Under the pieces are notes generated by a model. It had not been told where the DNA came from, searched no databases, and saw only the letters and a list, made by a program, of their open reading frames with translations. The position numbers and the translations under genes are program-made. Below are positions 56,061-64,000 of a DNA stretch of 64,000 nucleotides, one piece after another. This stretch comes from Aequoribacter fuscus (lineage in GTDB: Bacteria; Pseudomonadota; Gammaproteobacteria; Pseudomonadales; Halieaceae): positions 2,480,001 to 2,544,000 of the forward strand of contig NZ_CP036423.1 of NCBI RefSeq assembly GCF_009910365.1. The letters are read 5' to 3'. The first letter of the stretch is position 1. Every line of letters starts with the position of its first letter.

Positions 56061-56618
56061 TTACTGCCCTGTATAGCATGGCAGTTGGTCGGGATTGATA
56101 TCTGCCAAGCGCTTAGCGCTAGCGTCTTTAGCTGACAGCTGTGGTATGTCTATTGGCCAAGGAATGTTGAGCGCCGCGTCTGACCAGAGCAGCGCACCTT
56201 CGTCCTCAGGATGATAGTAGTCGGTACACTTGTACTCAAAATCGGCTGTCACCGACGTGACTACAAAGCCGTGGGCAAACCCTGGCGGTACATAAAACTG
56301 ACGCTTGTTTTCAGCGCTAAGTTCAACCCATGCAGCTTTACCAAAGGTCGGGGAGCCAACACGTATATCGACGGCAACATCAAATACACTCCCGCTGACT
56401 ACACGCACCAACTTACCTTGCGGGTAATTGAGCTGGAAATGTAGTCCGCGCAACACACCTTTGCTTGAGCGCGAATGGTTATCCTGAACGAACTCGGGAA
56501 TACCAGCTGTTTTATAACGCTCCGCGGAGTATGTTTCCAAGAAAAAACCGCGATCATCGCCAAATACGCGCGGCTCAATAATCAAAACGCCCGGCAGGGC
56601 AGTTTCTGTCACGTTCAT
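56061..56618 (-). CDS. rfbC: dTDP-4-dehydrorhamnose 3,5-epimerase
   Basis: Cupin-fold epimerase of 185 residues in the dTDP-rhamnose route. Characteristic stretches are IIEPRVFGDDRGFFLETYS, the catalytic-histidine region VLRGLHFQ and VPPGFAHGFVV, and the tyrosine region DFEYKCTDYYHPEDEG. The ATG at 56618 follows AGGA. The start region overlaps the rfbA stop by a few bases of an upstream open frame to 56654. Confidence 0.95.
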   Translation of the reverse strand: MNVTETALPGVLIIEPRVFGDDRGFFLETYSAERYKTAGIPEFVQDNHSRSSKGVLRGLHFQLNYPQGKLVRVVSGSVFDVAVDIRVGSPTFGKAAWVELSAENKRQFYVPPGFAHGFVVTSVTADFEYKCTDYYHPEDEGALLWSDAALNIPWPIDIPQLSAKDASAKRLADINPDQLPCYTGQ

Positions 56619-56625
56619 AGTGGTC

Positions 56626-57501
56626 CTAACGAATGTCGTATTTAACGATCTCAACCAAATAGCGGCCGTAATCGTTTTTCTGCAGCGGTTTGGCCAAGGC
56701 CATCAGTTGTTCGTCGTTAATCCAATGCTTACGCCAAGCAATCTCTTCTGGACAGCAAACTTTTAAGCCTTGACGTTTCTCGATGGTCTGTACGAATGAG
56801 GCGGCTTCGATCAGTGAGTCGTGGGTACCGGTGTCTAACCAAGCGGTGCCGCGGCCCATCACTTCAACATCCAAGGAGCCACGCTGTAAATAGGCATTGT
56901 TAATATCGGTAATCTCTAATTCGCCGCGAGGTGAAGGTTCAACAGCCTTGGCGATATCCACAACATACTTGTCGTAAAAGTAAAGGCCAGTGACTGCATA
57001 ACGCGACTTGGGCTGAGCTGGCTTTTCTTCGATGGTTTGAGCGACGCCATCGGCATCAAATGAGACTACGCCGTAGCGTTCGGGATCGTGTACTGGATAA
57101 GCAAACACGGACGCGCCATTTTCTCTAGCCGCAGCGCGTTCTAGTGATTTTTGCAGGTCGTGACCGAAGAATAAGTTGTCGCCTAACACCAGTGCACAGC
57201 TGTCGCCATTGATAAACTGCTCACCAATCAAAAAGGCCTGTGCCAGGCCATCGGGTGAAGGTTGCACTGCGTAGCTCAGCGATAAACCCCAAGCTGAACC
57301 GTCGCCAAGTAGCTGCTTAAAGCGCGGCGTGTCCTGCGGTGTCGAAATAATCAAGATCTCTCTAATACCCGCAAGCATAAGGGTGCTTAGGGGGTAGTAG
57401 ATCATTGGCTTGTCATATACCGGCAGCAGTTGTTTTGAAACAGCAAGAGTGACGGGGTGTAAGCGTGTACCGGAACCACCGGCCAGAATAATACCTTTCA
57501 T
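56626..57501 (-). CDS. rfbA: Glucose-1-phosphate thymidylyltransferase
   Basis: First enzyme of dTDP-rhamnose synthesis, making dTDP-glucose. The 291-residue protein starts [20 protein letters not shown], the nucleotide-binding signature, and contains [23 protein letters not shown] and [24 protein letters not shown] precedes the ATG, one of the strongest ribosome sites in the window. It is between rfbB and rfbC. Confidence 0.96.
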   Translation of the reverse strand: MKGIILAGGSGTRLHPVTLAVSKQLLPVYDKPMIYYPLSTLMLAGIREILIISTPQDTPRFKQLLGDGSAWGLSLSYAVQPSPDGLAQAFLIGEQFINGDSCALVLGDNLFFGHDLQKSLERAAARENGASVFAYPVHDPERYGVVSFDADGVAQTIEEKPAQPKSRYAVTGLYFYDKYVVDIAKAVEPSPRGELEITDINNAYLQRGSLDVEVMGRGTAWLDTGTHDSLIEAASFVQTIEKRQGLKVCCPEEIAWRKHWINDEQLMALAKPLQKNDYGRYLVEIVKYDIR

Positions 57502-57510
57502 ATGACCTCC

Positions 57511-58575
57511 TTACGCCGACAAACCGAGGCGTTCGCCTTGGTAGCTACCGTCGAGTACTCGCGACCACCACGCTTCGTTGTCCAAATACCACTCGACCGT
57601 TTTGCGAATGCCAGATTCAAAGCTTTCTTCAGGGACCCAGTCCAATTCGCGTTGGATCTTGCTCGCGTCAATGGCATATCGCAGGTCGTGGCCGGGGCGA
57701 TCCGCAACATGGGTAATCAGGTCGCGATATTGATCAACGCCTTCCGGTTTTTCGGGACGCAGATCCTCCAAAATATCGCAGATGGTGTGAACCACATCGA
57801 TGTTACGTTTTTCATTATGACCACCAATGTTATAGGTCTCGCCAACTTTGCCATCAAACACCACTCTGACCAGCGCGCGGGCGTGGTCTTCGACATACAG
57901 CCAGTCGCGGATTTGTAGGCCCTCACCATAAACCGGAAGTGTCTTTCCGTGGATCGCATTGAGGATTAGCAGCGGGATCAGTTTCTCTGGGAAGTGATAG
58001 GGTCCGTAGTTGTTTGAGCAGTTAGTGACCACGACCGGCAAACCGTAGGTGCGGTGCCAAGCGCGTACCAAATGATCAGAGCCCGCTTTTGATGCTGAGT
58101 AGGGCGAGCTTGGAGCGTAATGTGTGGTCTCAGTAAACAGGTCGTCTGTGCCGTGCAGGTCGCCATAAACTTCGTCGGTGGAGATATGGTGGAAACGGAA
58201 TGACTCTCGCGCCTCTCCAACCAAACTCAACCAATAATGGCGCGCGGCCTCCAACATACAATAAGTGCCTACCATGTTGGTTTCAATGAACGCCGAAGGA
58301 CCATCGATAGAGCGATCGACGTGTGACTCGGCGGCCAGGTGCATGACCTTGTCGGGGCAGTGGTCGGCAAACACGCGTTGTAATTCGGCCAGGTTACAAA
58401 TATCAACTTGCTCGAAGGTATACAGTGGGCTGCCATCAATTTCACGTAATGATTCTAAATTACCCGCATAGGTAAGTTTGTCGACGTTAACTACGCCGTA
58501 TTGTTTGTCCCGAATGAGGTGGCGAACAACCGCCGAGCCAATAAAGCCAGCGCCGCCAGTGACCAAGACTTTCAT
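57511..58575 (-). CDS. rfbB: dTDP-glucose 4,6-dehydratase
   Basis: Second enzyme of the dTDP-rhamnose route. SDR-extended protein of 354 residues with GGAGFIGS (about 7-14), [10 protein letters not shown] and the catalytic YSASKAGSD motif. The ATG at 58575 gives the family N-terminus [13 protein letters not shown]; an open frame to 58623 is not supported. It heads the rfbB-rfbA-rfbC-rfbD operon on the minus strand. Confidence 0.96.
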   Translation of the reverse strand: MKVLVTGGAGFIGSAVVRHLIRDKQYGVVNVDKLTYAGNLESLREIDGSPLYTFEQVDICNLAELQRVFADHCPDKVMHLAAESHVDRSIDGPSAFIETNMVGTYCMLEAARHYWLSLVGEARESFRFHHISTDEVYGDLHGTDDLFTETTHYAPSSPYSASKAGSDHLVRAWHRTYGLPVVVTNCSNNYGPYHFPEKLIPLLILNAIHGKTLPVYGEGLQIRDWLYVEDHARALVRVVFDGKVGETYNIGGHNEKRNIDVVHTICDILEDLRPEKPEGVDQYRDLITHVADRPGHDLRYAIDASKIQRELDWVPEESFESGIRKTVEWYLDNEAWWSRVLDGSYQGERLGLSA

Positions 58576-58686
58576 GAAATCTATTCCTAACTTGGTGATA
58601 GACCAATGCACTTTTGTGCACACGAGAGATTGCTAAATTCTCTCATACTATCGATGCTCCACGAATAAAATCTTCACTAAGTTTTT

Positions 58687-58818
58687 CTATATTTTTGAAA
58701 AAGCAAATGCAATATTAGTTAAAGCTGCAGCTCGGTCATTTTTGACGTACCGATCGGTTCGAGAGTTTCTAACCTGCACAATATCCCGCTTGGAAGAACC
58801 CCGATTGTCTGTGGCCAT
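58687..58818 (-). CDS. Small ORF, 43 residues, unknown function
   Basis: A short frame starting MATDNRGSSKRDIVQVRNSR and containing RYVKNDRAAA, with an excellent GGAGG ribosome site (58827-58831) 8 nt before the ATG. It lies 111 bp upstream of the rfbB start on the same strand. The central RNSRTDRYVKNDRA is basic and resembles the NPRTGRYVKID-type segments of small hypothetical proteins. No function can be assigned, and it may be a leader peptide. Confidence 0.5.
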   Translation of the reverse strand: MATDNRGSSKRDIVQVRNSRTDRYVKNDRAAALTNIAFAFSKI

Positions 58819-59084
58819 ATGAAGTACCTCCCCACTAATACCCAAATGCGAACATTACTACCTCACAATGCCTCAAAGCATAACGTTCCAGTCCTCAGCG
58901 GTGCCGCAATAAATGAAAAGATTTTTAGTCAAGGTCCATGAAATGGAGCTACACAACGTACCTGTTATCAGACTTCCCATAGGACTGGAGTTCTTCCCCC
59001 CCCCCACCATTACCACCTGTTAATTAGCCACCCACCCAACCCCGTAGTACAATCGCGCCACTGCACAAAGCACAAGAACTGCCT
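58819..59084. other. Remaining region between the small ORF and the WbpM-like gene
   Basis: 266 bp carrying the ribosome site of the small ORF, presumably its promoter on the minus strand, and the poly-C tract. No gene could be supported. Confidence 0.5.
58996..59005 (+). repeat. Poly-C tract, ten C
   Basis: Ten consecutive C residues, 79 bp upstream of the WbpM-like gene and within the divergent promoter region of the polysaccharide genes. Homopolymers of this length can vary by slipped-strand mispairing, though none of the coding frames includes it. Confidence 0.85.
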
Positions 59085-60890
59085 ATGCCCGCAAAACTCA
59101 AACTTTTGCTCTTGCTCGTAGCCGACGCTGTCGTTATCTGCACCGGCCAAATCGCAACCTTATTGCTACTAAACCAGTGGTACCAAAACCCACTGACACC
59201 AGCCGTATCGACTCTAGCGTTTATTTTGGTGAGCTGGCTAAACGGCTTTTACAAAACCAGCATCTCGCACGTAGGCATCGGTGCGGTTAAGCAAGCCCTG
59301 GTGGCCGTCACCGTTAGCGGTCTCTCTATTTTCTTACTTGATGAATCCGCAAGGCTCACTCTATTTTCATCGGTACTCGCACTGATCGGCGTTATTGGCT
59401 ACCGCGTATTCGCGCGCGAAGTCTTGTTCCAACAACGTCACTCTACCGCAGCGCGCACACTGGTATACGGCGCGGGGTCTGCAGGCGTGCAGTTCGTAAC
59501 CGCCTCTATGCAGGGCGACACCCACAACGTGGTGGGCTATATCGACGACGACCCAGCCCTATGCAACACCTCTATCCATGGGCGCAACGTTTACCCTTCT
59601 AAGAACATAGAAACCTTAATCGAAAAGTACAAGGTCCAAATTATTGTATTGGCCTTGCCGTCTGTCTCTAAAGCAGAACGTAAACGCATTATCGAATCGC
59701 TTATCCCATTGCCGGTACGTGTGGTAACCGTACCCACCTACGAAGATCTCATCGAAGGTAAACAGCGCATAACCCAAACCGAGGATATCTCTATTGAGGA
59801 CTTACTGGGCCGCGACCCCGTACCTCCTCTAGACCAGTACATGAAAGCCCGCACCACCGATAAAGTGTGCTTGGTGACCGGCGCGGGTGGCTCTATTGGC
59901 TCTGAACTGTGCCGCCAAATTGTAAAGTGCAAACCCAAACATCTTGTGCTGCTGGACGTAAGCGAACCCGCTCTCTTTGCCATAGAGCAAGAGCTGCTGC
60001 GCAACAACTTTACCAAACTAACCTGCTGCTTGGGCTCAGTCACCAACCCAGATTTCGTCGCCAGAGTATTTAACGACCACAACGTCGACTGCGTTTACCA
60101 CGCCGCAGCCTACAAGCACGTACCCATGGTAGAGGCCAACCCCCTAGCAGGGTTAATAAACAACGTGGAAGGCACCCAAAACGTGCTGAATGCGGCCCTA
60201 AACCATAGGTGCGAATCGTTCACGCTGATATCAACCGACAAAGCCGTGCGCCCCACCAACGTCATGGGTGCTACCAAACGCCTAGCCGAAATGGCCTGCC
60301 AACTTGCAGCGGAGTCAAACACTGGCCCTACGGTTATATCGATGGTGCGCTTTGGTAATGTATTGGGCTCGTCGGGCTCGGTCATACCCACCTTTCAGCA
60401 ACAAATTAAACGCGGTGGCCCAGTTACCTTAACCCACCCTGAAATTACGCGCTATTTCATGACCATACCCGAGGCAGCACAGCTGGTTATTCAAGCGGCT
60501 GGCATGGCGGAAAGCGGCGACCTGTTCCTATTAGATATGGGCACACCCGTTAAAATTATTGATCTTGCCGAGCGTTTAATCAGGCTATCTGGCAAGTCGG
60601 TTAAACGCGACACCAACAACGAAACGATGGGTGAAATTGAAATTAAAATTACAGGCCTGCGCCCTGGCGAAAAGCTTTACGAAGAGCTATTGGTCGATGC
60701 CGATGCACAGCCCACCGCGCACGCCAAAATCATGCGCGCCCGCGAGCAGTATGTTTCGTTGCAGGCCCTCGAGGTGGGCATGCAGGACTTAATCAGCCAC
60801 CTAAATCAATCCAATACCGCGCAATTCAAACTGACGCTTGCAGAACTTGTGGTGGGTTACAAACCATCGGAGCCAACACAAGGTGTTTAA
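59085..60890 (+). CDS. WbpM/CapD-like membrane nucleotide-sugar 4,6-dehydratase
   Basis: A 601-residue polysaccharide biosynthesis protein. The N-terminal 110 residues hold four hydrophobic segments, followed by a Rossmann domain (VYGAGSAGVQF) and the catalytic SDR domain with TGAGGSIGSEL (about 264), LISTDKAVRPTNVMGATKRLAE and RPGEKLYEELL. Family members are UDP-GlcNAc 4,6-dehydratases that begin 2-acetamido-dideoxysugar synthesis for O-antigen or capsule. The C10 tract lies upstream. It overlaps the NUDIX gene. Confidence 0.92.
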   Translation: MPAKLKLLLLLVADAVVICTGQIATLLLLNQWYQNPLTPAVSTLAFILVSWLNGFYKTSISHVGIGAVKQALVAVTVSGLSIFLLDESARLTLFSSVLALIGVIGYRVFAREVLFQQRHSTAARTLVYGAGSAGVQFVTASMQGDTHNVVGYIDDDPALCNTSIHGRNVYPSKNIETLIEKYKVQIIVLALPSVSKAERKRIIESLIPLPVRVVTVPTYEDLIEGKQRITQTEDISIEDLLGRDPVPPLDQYMKARTTDKVCLVTGAGGSIGSELCRQIVKCKPKHLVLLDVSEPALFAIEQELLRNNFTKLTCCLGSVTNPDFVARVFNDHNVDCVYHAAAYKHVPMVEANPLAGLINNVEGTQNVLNAALNHRCESFTLISTDKAVRPTNVMGATKRLAEMACQLAAESNTGPTVISMVRFGNVLGSSGSVIPTFQQQIKRGGPVTLTHPEITRYFMTIPEAAQLVIQAAGMAESGDLFLLDMGTPVKIIDLAERLIRLSGKSVKRDTNNETMGEIEIKITGLRPGEKLYEELLVDADAQPTAHAKIMRAREQYVSLQALEVGMQDLISHLNQSNTAQFKLTLAELVVGYKPSEPTQGV

Positions 60891-61329
60891 GAAACTCCTA
60901 CAGCCTTTGCTGCATCTTGGCTTTCTGTTCACGCGACCACTGACCGTGGGCGTGCGTGCCATTTGCTACAGCGCAGAAAGCAACAGCATTCTGCTAGTTA
61001 AACATACATATTCTGAAGGGTGGGCCTTACCGGGTGGAGGTGTTGAGGTAGGGGAATCGATGCTTGCCGCACTGAAGCGCGAGGTAAGTGAAGAGACGGG
61101 CCTAGAGTGCAAATCGGCCCGTGTATTGGATACGTACCACAACAGCTCGATATCAAAACGAGACCACGTGGTTATTTACCTCGTGGAAGATTGGCAAGAA
61201 GAGCAGGCGCACGAGCCACCAAAATTAGAGATTGCCGAGACGGCTTGGTTTAGGTTGGATGAGTTGCCCGATGAGTTGACACCCTGCTCGGAGTTCGGGC
61301 TACAACGATACCAGCCGAATTGTTCGTGA
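60883..61329 (+). CDS. NUDIX hydrolase
   Basis: NUDIX-fold pyrophosphohydrolase of 148 residues. The NUDIX box GGGVEVGESMLAALKREVSEETGL matches GX5EX7REUXEEXGU. The substrate may be a nucleotide sugar given the locus. The start is uncertain: GTG at 60883, overlapping the stop of the preceding gene, gives VFKKLLQPLLHLGFLF, which is taken here; a TTG at 60838 would extend it by 15 residues. Confidence 0.85.
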   Translation: MFKKLLQPLLHLGFLFTRPLTVGVRAICYSAESNSILLVKHTYSEGWALPGGGVEVGESMLAALKREVSEETGLECKSARVLDTYHNSSISKRDHVVIYLVEDWQEEQAHEPPKLEIAETAWFRLDELPDELTPCSEFGLQRYQPNCS

Positions 61330-61510
61330 CTAAAGCTAACCGAGCAGACCGGAGGGTACATACTGCTATTTGATAAGCGCTACTTATCGCGCATCGCAGT
61401 GTATTTGTTAATTTTTGCACACGTTAGTGAGGGTTTATAATTAGCGAGTATCACTACAAACTACAATATGAGTAGCGAATTGCTCCAACAATAAATTTGG
61501 GTTCGTTTTG

Positions 61511-62038
61511 TTATTTTTTAAACCTTATCGCTTTTGCTAATTGATTAAACGCTTTTTGCTCATAACGAATTAATTTACTGTGCCGATCATTCTTTTCAAA
61601 CAGCAAACCCGCCATATCGTTATCAGCTTTTACCATTTTATAGATCAGATTAAATACCGGTAAGGTTTCTTTTCTGGAAGGTCTGACTTCAGGCCCACCA
61701 AAATCCCGCAGTGCCTTCATAACAAATCCAGGCTTAAAATCAGGTAATCTTTCATCATTATAACGATCGTTATAGGAAGTCATTTTATGATCAAGAATTA
61801 GTCGTGATTGATACAAGGTAATTATACTTTCTATTGCCTGATCTCGAGCATATCCAATACCAATAAGCTCCTCAGAATAGTCTAAAAATTCATCAGGTAA
61901 TCGATCTGTGTTTAATTGAGTAAAAGAATATTTTTTAGCATTACCTGCACTGGCAAGCTTTCCACTTAGAGTTCTAGGCCCTCGCGATTTTTGCGCATTT
62001 GCCTTATTGGCGAGCAATTTCTTTATCGAGATTTTCAT
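61511..62038 (-). CDS. Hypothetical protein of the NAQ-SxGPRT family
   Basis: A 175-residue protein whose N-terminus ANKANAQKSRGPRTLSGKLA matches the pattern NAxRSTGPRTPEGKxxSxxNAxxHGL seen in many short bacterial proteins of unknown function; here HGL is replaced by KYSFTQ. The body is helical and charged. The ATG at 62038 is preferred over an earlier one at 62062. It overlaps the preceding gene by 35 bp and is AT-rich like the rest of the module, which suggests transfer. Confidence 0.62.
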   Translation of the reverse strand: MKISIKKLLANKANAQKSRGPRTLSGKLASAGNAKKYSFTQLNTDRLPDEFLDYSEELIGIGYARDQAIESIITLYQSRLILDHKMTSYNDRYNDERLPDFKPGFVMKALRDFGGPEVRPSRKETLPVFNLIYKMVKADNDMAGLLFEKNDRHSKLIRYEQKAFNQLAKAIRFKK

Positions 62039-62636
62039 GATCAGATAAACCCTTTTGCTCAAGCATTTGAATTTCCAATGTCATTTTTTTAAACAACAAG
62101 GGGGCAAACCGCAAAGACTCCAATGACTGCATCAGCAAACGAATATTTTTGATTTGACGCTCTATTAACCGGTCAATGATATCAACTTTATCGATGACAT
62201 AACCAAAGGCACGACCTCTAAGCGAAACGATAGTAAATCCATTATTTGACAGCCTTTCTTGAAGATCCTTTTCATCTTTTTTACTCAACGACTGCCCAGT
62301 AAACGAGTTATACAATTGATCAAAAACTTGAAGGGCAACAGTTTCACCCATAAACCGTTCATTTTGATCGACAAGGAGCAATGCCATCTTCATAAGAACT
62401 AGATGCTCTTTGTCCCGGTGATAAGACTTCAACCACCATGAACACTCTGCGATTTGCCGAACTAACTCACCGGCAAACCCTTCTGGATGATCGTAACTCG
62501 CTAAATAATCATCGACAAAATGCCTGAACTCATCTTGCTCGTGATAAACAGAATTAATGGGCAACTGAATCACTTTATTGTCCGCCACAACAGCCTGAGG
62601 AATCTTGAATGTAACAGCGCCCAATACGGCAAGCAA
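62004..62636 (-). CDS. Hypothetical protein, partner of the NAQ-SxGPRT gene
   Basis: A 210-residue protein starting at TTG 62636. The segment EFRHFVDDYLASYDHPEGFAGELVRQIAECSWWLKSYHRD (about 36-75) resembles the C-terminal core of the same NAQ/HGL family, whose usual N-terminal motif is missing here. The C-terminal half is strongly helical, with possible coiled coil. It overlaps the following gene by 35 bp. Function is unknown. The low GC of the region contrasts with the neighbouring rfb genes. Confidence 0.55.
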   Translation of the reverse strand: MLAVLGAVTFKIPQAVVADNKVIQLPINSVYHEQDEFRHFVDDYLASYDHPEGFAGELVRQIAECSWWLKSYHRDKEHLVLMKMALLLVDQNERFMGETVALQVFDQLYNSFTGQSLSKKDEKDLQERLSNNGFTIVSLRGRAFGYVIDKVDIIDRLIERQIKNIRLLMQSLESLRFAPLLFKKMTLEIQMLEQKGLSDHENLDKEIARQ

Positions 62637-62680
62637 TACAATAAAATCAGTATAAATTGTCGATAAAATGTGGATAAAAA

Positions 62681-62920
62681 TCAGTCAGAAATGTGAAGAA
62701 TGACACCGGGGTTCTTTAATGGATCGCCGGTAAATTCTATACCGTAACTCTCGAGGCACGCCTTGATCGATAAGAGTACAGCAGTATTTGCAACAGGTAT
62801 TCCTTCCTGAGACTCATATCGCCTAAGAGTTTTCATACTAATGCCACTTTTTTTAGCCAACTCCAAACCACTGAAGTTTAACATTGCACGGGCTGATCTA
62901 ATTTGACTTGAGGATATCAC
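62681..62920 (-). CDS. Short XRE-family (phage-type) transcriptional regulator
   Basis: A 79-residue protein with a single helix-turn-helix (LELAKKSGISMKTLRRYES, about 20-38), typical of small phage repressors and plasmid regulators. The start is GTG at 62920. It is divergent from the recombinase gene, and a palindrome GTCTCA-TTA-TGAGAC (62937-62951) between them is a likely operator. It probably controls the recombinase. Confidence 0.82.
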   Translation of the reverse strand: MISSSQIRSARAMLNFSGLELAKKSGISMKTLRRYESQEGIPVANTAVLLSIKACLESYGIEFTGDPLKNPGVILHISD

Positions 62921-62951
62921 AAAAAGAGCCTATAATGTCTCATTATGAGAC
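62908..62951 (+). promoter_or_regulatory. Recombinase promoter with palindromic operator
   Basis: -35 TTGAGG (62908-62913), a 17-bp spacer and a perfect -10 TATAAT (62931-62936). The inverted repeat GTCTCA-TTA-TGAGAC (62937-62951) begins right after the -10, covering the expected start point. Binding there by the XRE regulator would repress the recombinase. Confidence 0.75.
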
Positions 62952-62987
62952 TTTTATTGCTTTATATTATACATATTGGAGAATACC

Positions 62988-63857
62988 ATGCTTGAAGAAT
63001 TATTTGAAAAGTTTGATGGCGCTTTCGCAGAAAATACAATTCGCGCCTATAAATCAGATTTTAATCACTTCAACCAATGGTGCTTGCAAAACAATTTGGA
63101 CACACTAAAAACCACCGGCGATGATTGGAAAGACTATATCGAATACTGTGCTGAAAACTTATCTACGGCCACCGTCAGACGCCGCATTGATTCACTATCA
63201 AGCATGTTCAAACTAGCCTCATTAGAATGCCACGCAGACCACCCAGAGGTTGTCTTAGCTCTTAAACGAATGCACCGCAAAAAAGGCCGAGCACAAAAAC
63301 AAGCCGAACCATTAACTAAACATGTAAGAGATAAATTACTCGCTGTTTGTACTGATGACACGCGCGGAATGCGCAATAAAGTTCTACTTATGCTTGGCTA
63401 TGAGACAATGCGCAGACGCTCGGAACTTTGCAACTTCAGGTTCGAAAACTTACAAATCATGCCAAACGGAAAAAAAGCCATTTTCATGACCAAATCAAAA
63501 ACAGACCAATATGGCCAAGGAAAGCTGCTGCCTATATCCGATGAATTATTCGAATTAATTGGTGACTGGGAAAAAATCGTTGGCAGTGGTTATATACTTC
63601 GCGGCATCAACCAAAACCTTCAATTTACGAAGCAACTATCGCCGGCAACTATTAATAGAATCCTAAAACAACTCCAACAAGAAGCTGACTTAATACTCAA
63701 TAAAGAGTTATCAGGACACTCATTTAGGGTTGGAAGAGCTTTAGATCTTCTTTTAGAAGGTGAACCATTTGAGAAGATAATGTTACGGGGTGGTTGGCGA
63801 AGTGAATCTACAACCATACGTTACCTAAGAGCTTGGCAAGAAATTAGCCAGGCTTAG
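62988..63857 (+). CDS. Tyrosine recombinase (integrase)
   Basis: A 289-residue phage-integrase-family recombinase. The N-terminal core-binding domain (about 10-100) contains TIRAYKSDFNHFNQWC. Catalytic residues are recognisable: Arg I near R143 (MRRRSEL), the lysine near K171, H244 and R247 (HSFR), W270 (GGW) and the nucleophile Y279 (TIRYLRAW). The ATG at 62988 has GGAG upstream. No integron-type insertion is seen. Its 3' end overlaps the convergent aminotransferase gene by 14 bp. Confidence 0.93.
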   Translation: MLEELFEKFDGAFAENTIRAYKSDFNHFNQWCLQNNLDTLKTTGDDWKDYIEYCAENLSTATVRRRIDSLSSMFKLASLECHADHPEVVLALKRMHRKKGRAQKQAEPLTKHVRDKLLAVCTDDTRGMRNKVLLMLGYETMRRRSELCNFRFENLQIMPNGKKAIFMTKSKTDQYGQGKLLPISDELFELIGDWEKIVGSGYILRGINQNLQFTKQLSPATINRILKQLQQEADLILNKELSGHSFRVGRALDLLLEGEPFEKIMLRGGWRSESTTIRYLRAWQEISQA

Positions 63858-64000
63858 AAGCCAAAGTCATGACTTCAGATAAAACATCACACGTCTTTTG
63901 AATTTCAGCCTCAGTCAATGTAGGGTGCACCAAGAACATCAATGAAGTTTCACCCAACTCTTTTGCCACAGGCAAGCGCTCTTTGGGGCGATAAGGGGTA
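63844..64000 (-). CDS. DegT/DnrJ/EryC1-family aminotransferase (C-terminus, partial)
   Basis: The final 52 codons of a PLP aminotransferase: RPKERLPVAKELGETSLMFL then VHPTLTEAEI and the helix DVLSEVMTLAS, matching the C-terminus of sugar-nucleotide aminotransferases of the DegT family. The gene runs off the right edge. It fits the polysaccharide locus as the next step after a 4,6-dehydratase, making an amino-deoxysugar. The stop TAA is at 63844-63846. Confidence 0.85.
   Translation of the reverse strand, partial: TPYRPKERLPVAKELGETSLMFLVHPTLTEAEIQKTCDVLSEVMTLASKPG

Overview
The window reads as chromosome of a marine, aerobic gammaproteobacterium. Evidence is the canonical gammaproteobacterial block miaB-ybeZ-ybeY-corC-lnt-leuS-lptE-holA, an imuA/imuB/dnaE2 SOS mutagenesis cassette with Escherichia-type LexA boxes (CTG-N10-CAG), rimK/rimB and ettA. 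The TonB-receptor plus acyl-CoA catabolic clusters resemble those of oligotrophic marine lineages such as the Halieaceae/Spongiibacteraceae/Cellvibrio relatives. That placement is an inference from gene content only.

Layout. 0.1-10.0 kb: tRNA modification, RNA processing and envelope genes in one direction. 10.1-18.5 kb: SOS mutasome genes in two halves, imuA-DUF2788-imuB and dnaE2, each with its own LexA box. Between them lie a dispersed repeat, a parDE-like toxin-antitoxin (TA) pair, a DUF429 gene and a glutathione transferase gene. 18.5-21.2 kb: VTT membrane protein, cupin, SDR and a second TA pair. 21.3-34.4 kb: a minus-strand catabolic region with two acyl-CoA ligases, two adjacent acyl-CoA dehydrogenases, an enoyl-CoA hydratase, a TetR regulator, a TonB-dependent receptor with a well-formed operator-bearing promoter, an N-acyl-D-amino-acid deacylase-like amidohydrolase and a Tat-exported amidase. 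Together they suggest uptake, amide cleavage and beta-oxidation of a carboxylic acid or amide substrate. 34.5-41 kb: PilZ protein, EttA, and a rimK/deacylase pair that is separated from a divergent rimB-like protease by a TA pair, a second copy of the dispersed repeat and a 16-unit heptanucleotide tandem repeat. 41-54 kb: glyA, pgpA, ribA, DUF1415, a desaturase, an MFS transporter, an RMD1 protein, a GNAT/C39 fusion, bfr-bfd with a Fur box, a TA pair, a DUF1501/DUF1800 pair, and a TA pair whose toxin has an in-frame stop. 55-64 kb: polysaccharide locus (rfbBACD, a WbpM/CapD-like dehydratase, NUDIX, a partial DegT aminotransferase) interrupted by an AT-rich module of two hypothetical genes, an XRE regulator and a tyrosine recombinase.

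The strongest unexplained structure is the association of TA pairs with a roughly 336-bp dispersed repeat (two copies in the same orientation relative to the TA promoter) and with a 36-nt motif (three clear copies, one weak). No rRNA, tRNA, CRISPR array or intact insertion sequence was recognised. All family calls were made by reading the sequence, without database searches.
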